DNA from: Deltaproteobacteria bacterium UBA2409
Lineage (GTDB): Bacteria; Bdellovibrionota_C; UBA2361; DDRT01
DNA: 38,666 nt
Direction of reading: 5' to 3'
Assembly: GCA_002343185.1 (NCBI GenBank)
Contig: DDRT01000010.1
Coordinates: 1 to 38,666 of the forward strand
Every line of letters begins with the position of its first letter. Within the stretch, counting starts at the first letter, position 1. The translations under genes were made by a program, and so were the position numbers. This document shows positions 24,690-32,164 of this stretch, piece by piece. The notes under the pieces were generated by a model. That model searched no databases. It was given only the letters and a program-made list of their open reading frames with translations, and was not told where the DNA came from.

Positions 24690-26354
24690 TTAAGGTATAT
24701 TAACCCACAACATCTGAGCAGCTCTGTTAGAGCCGTTTCCAGTATCAGCACCAGCAGCAGTGATAGTAATCTGATGATTTCCTGGAGCTAAACCATTTCT
24801 TATCCTGCATGCTGTAAGATCTACAGTTAATGAAATTGTATTATTTCCAATCGTTGTAGAATCAGTTGCACTTGATGGCTCATAGTCATCTGCACTATCA
24901 ACTAGTGGCCACAAAAGTGCACCATCACTAGATTTAAAGCTTCCACCTGTTCCTTGAGATGGATTCTCGGTTAAAGTGGATGATAGTGCCTCATATAGTT
25001 CGCCACATGAGTATTCTCCTGAATTGTTATTTATCATCACTCCATAATTTAGATGCCCAAAATCCCTATAATCACCACTTTCAAGTGGTTGAACAGAAAG
25101 TCTTTGAAGTCTCCAAATATTGAGCCTTAGTTTTCCAGAGAATCCTCCAACGTTAGGAACTGCTATTGCAGATCCTGGATTCATGCCGGGACCACTTGTA
25201 TTAGAATAATCAACCAGCACATCGTTACTAGCATCATTATCAGTCGTATTAAATGCTCTTAATGCTGGAACTGTTACGAAGTAGGGAGGAAGTGTAAGAG
25301 CTCTTCTAGCTACAACATTTCCTGAAGCGTTTAAAAAATCTACTCTGTATGAATCTCCAGGTCTAAACTGATTTGTTCCTACTCTTGGTTGAACAGCTCC
25401 TGCCCAAACAACACCGCCACCGCCTAGTTGAAGATTTTCCAAGCTATACGGCGAGCCACTTGCTGTAAGATCAGACCAAAGGGAGCCTTTTATTGAGTTG
25501 TCTCCTTCGCTAAAACCTGAATAAACGGCAGTTCCAGCTGATGTAGGGTCGCAGTAAGTGAGCCCTTCACCACAAACAACTCTTCCTCCTGTAATAGTAG
25601 TTGCAAGATCTGCATTTGGGCCATCGGTTGGAAAGTTAAAAAAGAAAGCAATGCTAAAAAGGTTTTCACCGCCGATTACAGCGTCTATATCGTTTTGATC
25701 AAGAGCGCCGTTTATGTGCCAATTTAGTGTATTGTTTAAGTTTAAAAATAGGGTAGTGAAGGGAAGGGCAGTACCAGAATCTCTGTCAGCATCAAGGTTA
25801 GCATCTGCAATATCAATTATTCCATCACCATCGGCATCAACATCATAAGCGTCTGGTACTGAATCATTATCAGAATCTTGAGCTCCTCCAGAAGTAGCAC
25901 TAGCAAAGTTTTGAGATGAAGGTGCGTTCAATCCAAGATTAGTAATTTCTGAGATTGATACTGATCCCTTACTTGTAAAAATCTTGCCTTTGACCTTTGT
26001 TGCTACATAAGAGTCTCCGGTAGCCCTTGGTTTTAGTTTGATAGTAAATTTATCAAGATCGTTGTTATTTGAGTCTTTAGGTGAGCCAGAGAGTCTAAAT
26101 CTCAGCTTTCCGCCTTGCACTTTTCCTACAGTGCCAACATACTGACCACCACTAAAAGCTGAGATCGAAGAGTTCTTAAGTCTCTTTTTAGAAACTTTGA
26201 ATTTAATTTTTGTGCTTCCTGATCCAGGAATTATTCGGCCTTTATTGTCTACTAGGTCTACATCATCAATATTGCTGTTTTTAAGATCCACAGTAACCGT
26301 GAGATTCTGTGCAAAAACGTTGATTGAGAGAATTAGTATAATGATAGATCGCAT
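24690..26354 (-). CDS. Secreted protein with thrombospondin-3-like calcium motifs
   Basis: About 554 residues from ATG 26354, chosen because GGAGG lies 7 nt upstream and the protein then begins with a clean signal peptide (MRSIIILILSINVFAQ). An N-terminal beta-rich part (about 17-130) is followed by a calcium-binding Asp/Asn run at about 159-194, with D-x-D-x-D-x-x-D repeats like thrombospondin type 3, then a 360-residue beta-rich Cys-poor region without a recognised family. It is probably a cell-surface or secreted structural/adhesive protein. Frame extends upstream to ATG 26378 but that start lacks the ribosome site. Confidence 0.8.
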   Translation of the reverse strand: MRSIIILILSINVFAQNLTVTVDLKNSNIDDVDLVDNKGRIIPGSGSTKIKFKVSKKRLKNSSISAFSGGQYVGTVGKVQGGKLRFRLSGSPKDSNNNDLDKFTIKLKPRATGDSYVATKVKGKIFTSKGSVSISEITNLGLNAPSSQNFASATSGGAQDSDNDSVPDAYDVDADGDGIIDIADANLDADRDSGTALPFTTLFLNLNNTLNWHINGALDQNDIDAVIGGENLFSIAFFFNFPTDGPNADLATTITGGRVVCGEGLTYCDPTSAGTAVYSGFSEGDNSIKGSLWSDLTASGSPYSLENLQLGGGGVVWAGAVQPRVGTNQFRPGDSYRVDFLNASGNVVARRALTLPPYFVTVPALRAFNTTDNDASNDVLVDYSNTSGPGMNPGSAIAVPNVGGFSGKLRLNIWRLQRLSVQPLESGDYRDFGHLNYGVMINNNSGEYSCGELYEALSSTLTENPSQGTGGSFKSSDGALLWPLVDSADDYEPSSATDSTTIGNNTISLTVDLTACRIRNGLAPGNHQITITAAGADTGNGSNRAAQMLWVNIP

Positions 26355-26463
26355 TAAGGCCTCCATAGCTAGACACACTGATATCGGATCTTCTTGAGAA
26401 TATCTTTACCGGATTGATTATGACTATAAAAGTGCTGAATTTTTCGAAAAGCAGCTCGAAAGA

Positions 26464-26988
26464 TTATACTCCAAAGCCGAGCTTTCTTTTGATGAACGCC
26501 TTAGGAAGCTCCTTTGGTTTGGCATTGATCAATTCACGAATGCTGTTAAAAACTACCCTAAATTGAGCATTGTATTTCTTCTCCAAGGTTTCAATCTTCT
26601 GAGCTAGATCGCTATGAGAGATCATAAGTTCTCGTAGCTTAACAAATGTCCGCATTATCGCCATATTGACCTGAATAGCCCTTGGGCTGTTCAGCACACT
26701 TGAGAGCATTGCTATCCCTTCTTGAGTAAAGGCGAACGGCAGATATTTTGAATGTCTACCTTTCCCTCTACTCTCTAAGGTCACAATTTGTGACCTTAGA
26801 GACTTCCACTCTTCCTGCGTCAACTGAAACATAAAATCCGACGGAAACCTGTCTATATTTCTTCGAACTGCTTGAAGAAGTACCTTCGGAGCTACCTCAT
26901 AAAGTGAGGCAAGATCTGATGACAGCATCACTTTTCTATCTCGAATATAGTAAATAGTTCTTTCAAGCTGCGATTGGCTTATACTCAT
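26464..26988 (-). CDS. ORF6N-domain protein
   Basis: A 174-residue protein with the ORF6N pattern: TIYYIRDRKVMLSSDLASLY (8-27), then VRRNIDRFPSDFMFQLTQEE, KYLPFAFTQEGIAMLSSVLNS and VNMAIMRTFVKLRELM, ending in a coiled-coil tail (about 125-150). ORF6N proteins occur in phages as antirepressor-like DNA-binding factors and as stand-alone genes in many bacterial genomes. No other phage gene lies nearby, so it is probably a solitary mobile-gene remnant or a domesticated regulator. Confidence 0.85.
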   Translation of the reverse strand: MSISQSQLERTIYYIRDRKVMLSSDLASLYEVAPKVLLQAVRRNIDRFPSDFMFQLTQEEWKSLRSQIVTLESRGKGRHSKYLPFAFTQEGIAMLSSVLNSPRAIQVNMAIMRTFVKLRELMISHSDLAQKIETLEKKYNAQFRVVFNSIRELINAKPKELPKAFIKRKLGFGV

Positions 26989-27324
26989 ATTGTTATATTC
27001 GGTAAAATCGACAAAAAGTTTCCGCTCTTATAGGAAGGGAAGAGAGTAGCTATCAAATCATCTCATAGGCCGTGTTGCGTTCAAAATCATTATATCTTAG
27101 ATCGATCTAAAGTGGGTGCGAACAAAAGTTGTTCCGGATCTGACATAGAATTACCTTATAGATACTAATTATTGTTCAGGGTATTATCCTCTGATTTTGA
27201 TGCTAATCAACTTAGAGGATATTGGCGATATGGCTCAACTCTTTCCTTTGACTAGCTTCTGATTTAGCGGGACAATTCTCACCATAAACGTCGCCCTTCT
27301 GAAGGAATTGTATGGAGAAGCTTT
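26989..27324. promoter_or_regulatory. 336-bp divergent intergenic region with palindromes
   Basis: It separates the ORF6N gene from the plus-strand cluster at 27325. Two structures are visible: a perfect 14-bp palindrome TTAGATCGATCTAA (27097-27110), and an inverted repeat TATCCTCT (27185-27192) with AGAGGATA (27214-27221) over a 21-nt loop. They could be regulator-binding sites or a leader hairpin. No RNA gene is recognised. Confidence 0.4.
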
Positions 27325-27888
27325 ATGGATAGTGAGTTTGATAAAGGCCAGCTAAGCCCAGACGAACTTTATCGCTTGGCTGTAAGTTTAGGAGTTCGTA
27401 AGTATACAGCTGAAATGTTGCGTCTTACAGGAGATATCTCTAAGCCATTAGATCCCGAAGAAGCATTTAAAGGGTTTCTTGAAAGATTGCTAGAATCTGA
27501 TCCTATTGTGAAAGAACTTTTGGCTCATTGTCGAGCATCGGGCAAGGTCATAATGTGCTCCAATGATTGGAAACATGAATATACTGAGCAAAAGAGAGCT
27601 GGATTTTATGGTGGAATTACGATTCCAGTCCGTAAAACTAATTATAGATTTATTGCTTTAACTGGATCTGGGTATAGGGTATGTGAAACGATACTAGATC
27701 CAACTTATCGTATGGCTCTACCAGGAGGAATTGACCAAACTCCTCCAGATGCTTCCATTATACCTATTTTCTCGAAACTTAATTCTTCTCATCTTGGAGC
27801 TGCATTAAAGGCAGGTACTAATCCCGAACGAGTTATTGAGTTGTTATATACCTATGCAAACAAACTCTGCCCTCCAGATAATACTTAA
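27325..27888 (+). CDS. Hypothetical protein, 187 aa
   Basis: A soluble, mixed alpha/beta protein without signal or membrane segment. The N-terminal half is helical (LSPDELYRLAVSLGVRKY), and the middle has strands around GFYGGITIPVRKTNYRFIALTGSGYRV. No known family is recognised. It is the first of four plus-strand genes (to 29658) with gaps of 96, 53 and 13 bp, which may be read together. Confidence 0.6.
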   Translation: MDSEFDKGQLSPDELYRLAVSLGVRKYTAEMLRLTGDISKPLDPEEAFKGFLERLLESDPIVKELLAHCRASGKVIMCSNDWKHEYTEQKRAGFYGGITIPVRKTNYRFIALTGSGYRVCETILDPTYRMALPGGIDQTPPDASIIPIFSKLNSSHLGAALKAGTNPERVIELLYTYANKLCPPDNT

Positions 27889-27984
27889 ATCTACTAAGCT
27901 CTTGCACCTTTGAAGTCTTTTATTTGACTACCCTCTGAATAGGGGAGAAACTTGAGGCTTAGAAGTTCTACTTTTTAGATTTAT

Positions 27985-28707
27985 ATGGATCCAGCACGCG
28001 AAGAAGATAACCCAGAATGGAGGCTACTTTCATCAAATAGAGATCGACTTGGAATCTCATCAGAACTTTCTGTTGCATATCTTTTTCGTGAAATTGATAT
28101 TTTATTAAATGCGGGTGTAAGTCTTGAAGCTTCTCTTAAAGCACTACAAGAGATTGAAATAAACCCATCTGTTGCTCTTTTTCTTGCGGATGCTCATCAG
28201 GCGGCCGAAGAGGGGCAGGATATTGTAGAAGCTGTGAAGACTCACAGATCTATTTTTGGTTCATTAATCTGTGGGATGATTGAAAGCACCTTAAGAACAG
28301 ACTCTCCCTATGATCTTAGTGAAATCATACACATGATCTCCGAAAGCCCTAGGTGCATAGATCTAAGAAATAGAGATCCAATAAATAGAGTCCCCAAAGC
28401 TCAAAAAGACTTTTTTTACTACCTGCAGGCCATTTATTCATGTGAAATTCCTAATCAGGACGTTTTCAGTGACTTGGCTACAAAGTGTGAAGAGCCTTAT
28501 GCTACAATTGCAAAAGATCTAGCAGGTTCAATATATACGAATTCACTTCTAGAAGTATTGCAAAAGCATAGTGACACCTTTGATGCCGTGACATTTCTTC
28601 TTCTTAGATGTGGAGAGGAAACTATTAAGTCTGAATTAGATTCTATCGAAGAAAGACACCCAGGTGGCCAGCAGTTTTTAATCCAGCAGATTCTAGAACG
28701 TCCTTAA
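27985..28707 (+). CDS. Soluble tandem GspF (T2SSF)-like protein
   Basis: A 240-residue protein without any membrane segment. Residues about 31-120 look like one T2SSF domain: YLFREIDILLNAGVSLEASL, then GQDIVEAVKTHRSIFGSLI and a final ICGMIES helix. Residues about 141-222 repeat the plan: DFFYYLQAIYSCEIPNQDVF, then SLLEVLQKHSDTFDAVTFLLLRCGEE. Those are the aGvpl..aL and Gs...al.kh...F......i..GE positions of GspF/PilC, the inner-membrane platform proteins of type II secretion and type IV pili, which normally have transmembrane helices between and after the domains. Here these are lost, so it is not a canonical platform. The match is by eye. Confidence 0.6.
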   Translation: MDPAREEDNPEWRLLSSNRDRLGISSELSVAYLFREIDILLNAGVSLEASLKALQEIEINPSVALFLADAHQAAEEGQDIVEAVKTHRSIFGSLICGMIESTLRTDSPYDLSEIIHMISESPRCIDLRNRDPINRVPKAQKDFFYYLQAIYSCEIPNQDVFSDLATKCEEPYATIAKDLAGSIYTNSLLEVLQKHSDTFDAVTFLLLRCGEETIKSELDSIEERHPGGQQFLIQQILERP

Positions 28708-28760
28708 ACACTAGAGTAACAGTATTATTATGATATAATTCATAAGTTAATGGAGGTCGA

Positions 28761-29219
28761 ATGCATTCAGAGGAAGAAATAGCTGACGCAGCTTATGATC
28801 TTGCACAACAGCACTGCTGCATTGATAAATGGGTACACGAAGCTCATCTAAATGGAGAGATAGGTGACCCTGTTCGTTACAGAATAGCTGTTGAGCTAGA
28901 TGGTTACAAACCGGGAGAACGTTCTCAATTTGAATCCTTACGTCCTAATGCACAGGTAGATCTTTACGCATGCGCTGAAGAAGCGATCGAATGGGCGATT
29001 AAAAACAAGATTGGGTTTTCTGAACAGGGGACTCTTGATCGATTTCGTCAGAATTATCTGATTTTACAGTATCCAACCGTTGAAAAGACTGATGATGATC
29101 CACTTAATATTCCGAAACCTGAACGGAGTATTTGGGATACTTTAAGAACGAGCGATTCTAGGTCATTAAAAGATGTGATGAGGCAGATTACTAGCGACTC
29201 TACTGAGGATGAAATTTAG
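28761..29219 (+). CDS. Hypothetical protein, 152 aa
   Basis: A soluble, acidic, mainly helical protein with no recognised domain. The N-terminal helix contains a CC pair (QQHCCIDKW), and the C-terminal 30 residues are polar and probably disordered. A GGAGG site lies upstream of the ATG, so it is a well-supported gene. It sits between the GspF-like gene and the NTF2-like gene, 13 bp from the latter. Confidence 0.6.
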   Translation: MHSEEEIADAAYDLAQQHCCIDKWVHEAHLNGEIGDPVRYRIAVELDGYKPGERSQFESLRPNAQVDLYACAEEAIEWAIKNKIGFSEQGTLDRFRQNYLILQYPTVEKTDDDPLNIPKPERSIWDTLRTSDSRSLKDVMRQITSDSTEDEI

Positions 29220-29232
29220 TTAAGTACTTTTT

Positions 29233-29658
29233 ATGAACACAGCAATTTTTTACGGCTCACCTCGAGATGATGAAGAGCTAATGGTTAGTTTTCGACCAAG
29301 CACTCTGGCTCGCAGAGCCGCCCAACGCCAATTTGATGCATATAATAGGGGTGATATCGATGCTTTTGCGGCTGCATATTCAGACGATGTAGTATTTATA
29401 GATAAAGAAACTGAGCAAGTTTTATGCTCAGGGAAAGCTGAGCTTATAGAAAAATATGGAAAATTATTCGCTGAGAATCCATCTTTGCGTTGTGAGTTAA
29501 TAAGCCGAACCTCGACTGGGTCTTTTGTATATGATGAAGAGAGGGTAACTGGCCATCCGATAGGGAAAATCGTTCATGCTATGGCTACTTATCATGTAAA
29601 TGATGAAGGGCTTATAGATAGAGTGTGGATTACAAAGGAGATTGAAGAAGCGATTTAA
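29233..29658 (+). CDS. SnoaL/NTF2-like domain protein
   Basis: A 141-residue protein. From about 25 on it has the NTF2-like pattern AQRQFDAYNRGDIDAFAAAYSDDVVFID, a GKAELIEKYGKLFAENP helix, and beta strands ending ATYHVNDEGLIDRVWITKE. SnoaL-like folds bind small hydrophobic ligands or act as isomerases or cyclases, and many are uncharacterised. It has an extra 25-residue N-terminal segment. It is the last gene of the 27325-29658 series and is followed by the 39-bp hairpin repeats. Confidence 0.8.
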   Translation: MNTAIFYGSPRDDEELMVSFRPSTLARRAAQRQFDAYNRGDIDAFAAAYSDDVVFIDKETEQVLCSGKAELIEKYGKLFAENPSLRCELISRTSTGSFVYDEERVTGHPIGKIVHAMATYHVNDEGLIDRVWITKEIEEAI

Positions 29659-29717
29659 TCGTTTAATTCCAAGACAGAGAGCCTTAGGGGGTCTATCTTC
29701 CTGCACTAGTTTTCTAG

Positions 29718-29834
29718 TTCTAGTGCAGCATCGAAGATGCTGCGCTAGGACGTTTATTCTAGTGCAGCATCGAAGATGCTGCGCTAGGACGTTTATTCTA
29801 GTGCAGCATCGAAGATGCTGTACTAGGGCGTTTA
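29718..29834. repeat. Three tandem 39-bp hairpin units
   Basis: Units at 29718-29756, 29757-29795 and 29796-29834; the first two are identical and the third differs at a few bases. Each contains CTAGTGCAGCATC-GAA-GATGCTGCGCTAG, a 13-bp stem with a single G-T pair and a GAA triloop. An inverted CTGCACTAG precedes the array and a partial TTCTAG unit follows. There is no spacer diversity, so it is not CRISPR. It lies between convergent genes. Confidence 0.85.
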
Positions 29835-29843
29835 TTCTAGTAA

Positions 29844-29863
29844 GGTCAGGCTAAAGCCAGACC
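29844..29863. repeat. Degenerate GGTCAGGC hairpin
   Basis: GGTCAGGCT and AGCCAGACC form a 9-bp stem with one mismatch over AA. The sequence resembles the inner core of the two long hairpins at 7689 and 34280, so it may be a decayed relative or a terminator for the convergent gene downstream. Confidence 0.35.
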
Positions 29864-29883
29864 AGGCATGTAACTTTTTAACG

Positions 29884-31290
29884 CTAACCCCAAATATCCC
29901 AACCAACTATAAGAGATGACTTTTTGGTTTCTCTTAGTTCGTCAAATTTATGGGAATTATTTTTTATGAAGTTGTGGCATCTATGGAAGACATTGAATAT
30001 ACGATCTATCAAATCGCCATTTCCGTTCCATAGAAAAATGGACACGTCAGTAATAGCTTGTACTAATCCAGCATTAGTAAAGGATTCAACCTTTTTAATA
30101 GGCAAAATCCGCCCATCGGATACAACCTCCAGAGAATCAAGCTGAAGAGCAACTATATGATGAACGATCTGCCTGGCTATAGAGTCTCCGCCTCTCATTC
30201 TAATGGCAAGATAGTTAAAAGTATCATTTTGAGCCTTACTCCAATCCTTGGCATTTTTAGTAGCTAATTTTGGATAGTTAATATCTAGCCCATTTAACTT
30301 CAGAGATAGGTTCAGCCATTCAATATTTTGTACCCACAAGTTGGGTAAATATGACTTTATATTGTAAGGCTCCCTAGTTTCACCTAATGCCGGTCTTGTT
30401 AAGTCACTTTCCGTTTTAGTCTCAACTGGAGCCTTTTGGTGAGATAGTTTTAGCCTTTTAACTTTAGGCTTAAGTCTTTTTTCAAGCTTGCTAAGATCTA
30501 CATGTTTACCGATCTGAGCATGAAGCCCATAAACAAATCTATCTCTTAAGTTTTTTGGTAATTTTTGTATTATATCATCCCAATTTTTGTGAGCTAATAG
30601 AGCTCTATATGTTGGATCGCCCAAGATACTCCTTACAAATTTTGGATTAACCTGCTCTCCAGGTTCAAGTAATCTAAGTAGCTTTGTTAAATTCTTAATA
30701 GCATCATCAACAGTTGGCACCAATTTTTTGGCCTGATAACTTTGTTTTTGTCTCTCGCTAAGCCCGTCTTTTTGATATCTAACAGCTAATTCAGGAGGAA
30801 GTAACGCTTGAATTGCCTCCCAGTCAACACTAGCTTTATTAACTCTAAATACATTTATGATTAGCCTGTGGAGAGGAACATCTCGGTCTTTTATCCAGTT
30901 AGCATTAAAGCTGGAAGGGTTCTCGTTCCTCAAAAGCTCTTCAAGCTCAGAAATTGCTCTCTTTCTCCCCTCTTTTACATAGCCAGCTCTTCTAAGCTGA
31001 AGTAACTTATCGCTGCCTTCTGGAGCAAATCTATCTACATACTTTGTATCAAGAAACTTAAATACTTCCTCCCATAAGATATTTGATCCCCCTTTTCCTT
31101 CTTTAGGTTTTCCAAAGTGAATAATTAAACTTGCATGTAAAGCTCTATCATTCTTAAGTATCCAGTTAGAATTCCAAAATTCAGGGTCTATTTTTTCAAG
31201 AAGTGATATTAGCCCTGCTTGAACCTCTTCTTTTGTTGGATATAGGTGGCGACCTCTTCTGCTATAGGGTTTTTTGGCTAAATCTCGCAT
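29884..31290 (-). CDS. Basic protein with three internal repeats
   Basis: A 468-residue, Lys/Arg-rich soluble protein. Three related units of about 60-70 residues are visible at about 21-88, 111-172 and 195-252. Each has an A..L..LL helix, a (F)N.NWI or NPKFV motif, an L...I..hf helix, a W(E/D).(V/I/L) motif and a closing L...RF. A basic linker (about 262-290) leads to a C-terminal helical domain (about 310-468). The repeat with W-E/D-x-I resembles nucleic-acid-associated repeats next to endonucleases, but no family is recognised. It is 54 bp downstream of the next gene on the same strand. Confidence 0.65.
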   Translation of the reverse strand: MRDLAKKPYSRRGRHLYPTKEEVQAGLISLLEKIDPEFWNSNWILKNDRALHASLIIHFGKPKEGKGGSNILWEEVFKFLDTKYVDRFAPEGSDKLLQLRRAGYVKEGRKRAISELEELLRNENPSSFNANWIKDRDVPLHRLIINVFRVNKASVDWEAIQALLPPELAVRYQKDGLSERQKQSYQAKKLVPTVDDAIKNLTKLLRLLEPGEQVNPKFVRSILGDPTYRALLAHKNWDDIIQKLPKNLRDRFVYGLHAQIGKHVDLSKLEKRLKPKVKRLKLSHQKAPVETKTESDLTRPALGETREPYNIKSYLPNLWVQNIEWLNLSLKLNGLDINYPKLATKNAKDWSKAQNDTFNYLAIRMRGGDSIARQIVHHIVALQLDSLEVVSDGRILPIKKVESFTNAGLVQAITDVSIFLWNGNGDLIDRIFNVFHRCHNFIKNNSHKFDELRETKKSSLIVGWDIWG

Positions 31291-31344
31291 GATTGACGAA
31301 ATTATACCGAATTTGAATTCTTAAGCATTTAGTAGCGGAAATTA

Positions 31345-32112
31345 TCAGTTTAGTTCAAGCCGCCCTGCTACAACATTAAGAAATCCTAAGTTATCATGAA
31401 GGATAGAGACTTCCTGCCTAGCCTCAGCCGGTTTTACCGTGATAAGTGGCCTTGAATCATCAACTAGACCAATTCTGTAAAACACCTCCATATCAAGGTG
31501 GCGATCGCTTCTTGGTTCAACCTTAACTTTATTAACTTGAGATATATATCCTTCCGCAGGGAGTTCAGCTTGCGCCTCTCTGCAAAGAATATTTAGAATT
31601 AAACTACCATTTCCTACTACATACGGAATGGTTGGAAAGCTTAGACTATAAAAATGACCGATAAGCTCATCAAAGCCATTTCTATCGATCATGACATTCG
31701 GATTTGAAATAAATCCCTCTTCCCTTTCAAATATAAGAACGCTTGAGCTTCTTAGAGTTTCATACGAGATCCCTGTCTCCTCTCTTAACTCCAAACCAAA
31801 TCCTTTTGGTTTGAAGTCAAATTCTCTATCAGCTCTATGAGCCTTTGGATGAAAGATTACTGGTACTAAGCTACGGGTTCCAAGTGAAAAGTTAACTCCG
31901 AAAACATCGACCCTACCGTTATTAGCTATTTGTACAATAGGAACAACATTATCGACTCCAATGTCATGTAGTCCTAAGATGTTGGGTCTTACAAAATTAG
32001 CAAGAACAGATTCCCTGGTGTCGCGATCAGGCCTATCTACCGGCTCTAGTCCCTTTTCTTTGCAGTAAGAATAAAACAAATGGCTTCCTGATGAGCGAGC
32101 TGGCTCGAGCAT
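31345..32112 (-). CDS. Hypothetical protein downstream of flagellin
   Basis: A 255-residue soluble protein, beta-rich with no signal peptide, membrane segment or recognised motif. Charged blocks include HPKAHRADREFDFKPKGFGLEL, given here only as residues 108-129 for location. It begins 52 bp after the flagellin stop on the same strand with no clear terminator between, so cotranscription with flagellin is possible. A flagellar role would be guesswork. Confidence 0.55.
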   Translation of the reverse strand: MLEPARSSGSHLFYSYCKEKGLEPVDRPDRDTRESVLANFVRPNILGLHDIGVDNVVPIVQIANNGRVDVFGVNFSLGTRSLVPVIFHPKAHRADREFDFKPKGFGLELREETGISYETLRSSSVLIFEREEGFISNPNVMIDRNGFDELIGHFYSLSFPTIPYVVGNGSLILNILCREAQAELPAEGYISQVNKVKVEPRSDRHLDMEVFYRIGLVDDSRPLITVKPAEARQEVSILHDNLGFLNVVAGRLELN

Positions 32113-32164
32113 GGTAGATTAATTCTAAACTATTATTAATAGCTAAAAAAGTATAAAAGAAAGC

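Noticed and set aside
29718..29834. Possible CRISPR array
   Set aside because: The units are directly adjacent with no variable spacers, and each unit is itself a hairpin. No cas genes are nearby.
29642..29854. Open frame encoding a 13-residue repeat (LVQHRRCCART...)
   Set aside because: It arises only because the 39-bp hairpin repeat is a multiple of three. It begins inside the NTF2-like gene in another frame and has no ribosome site.
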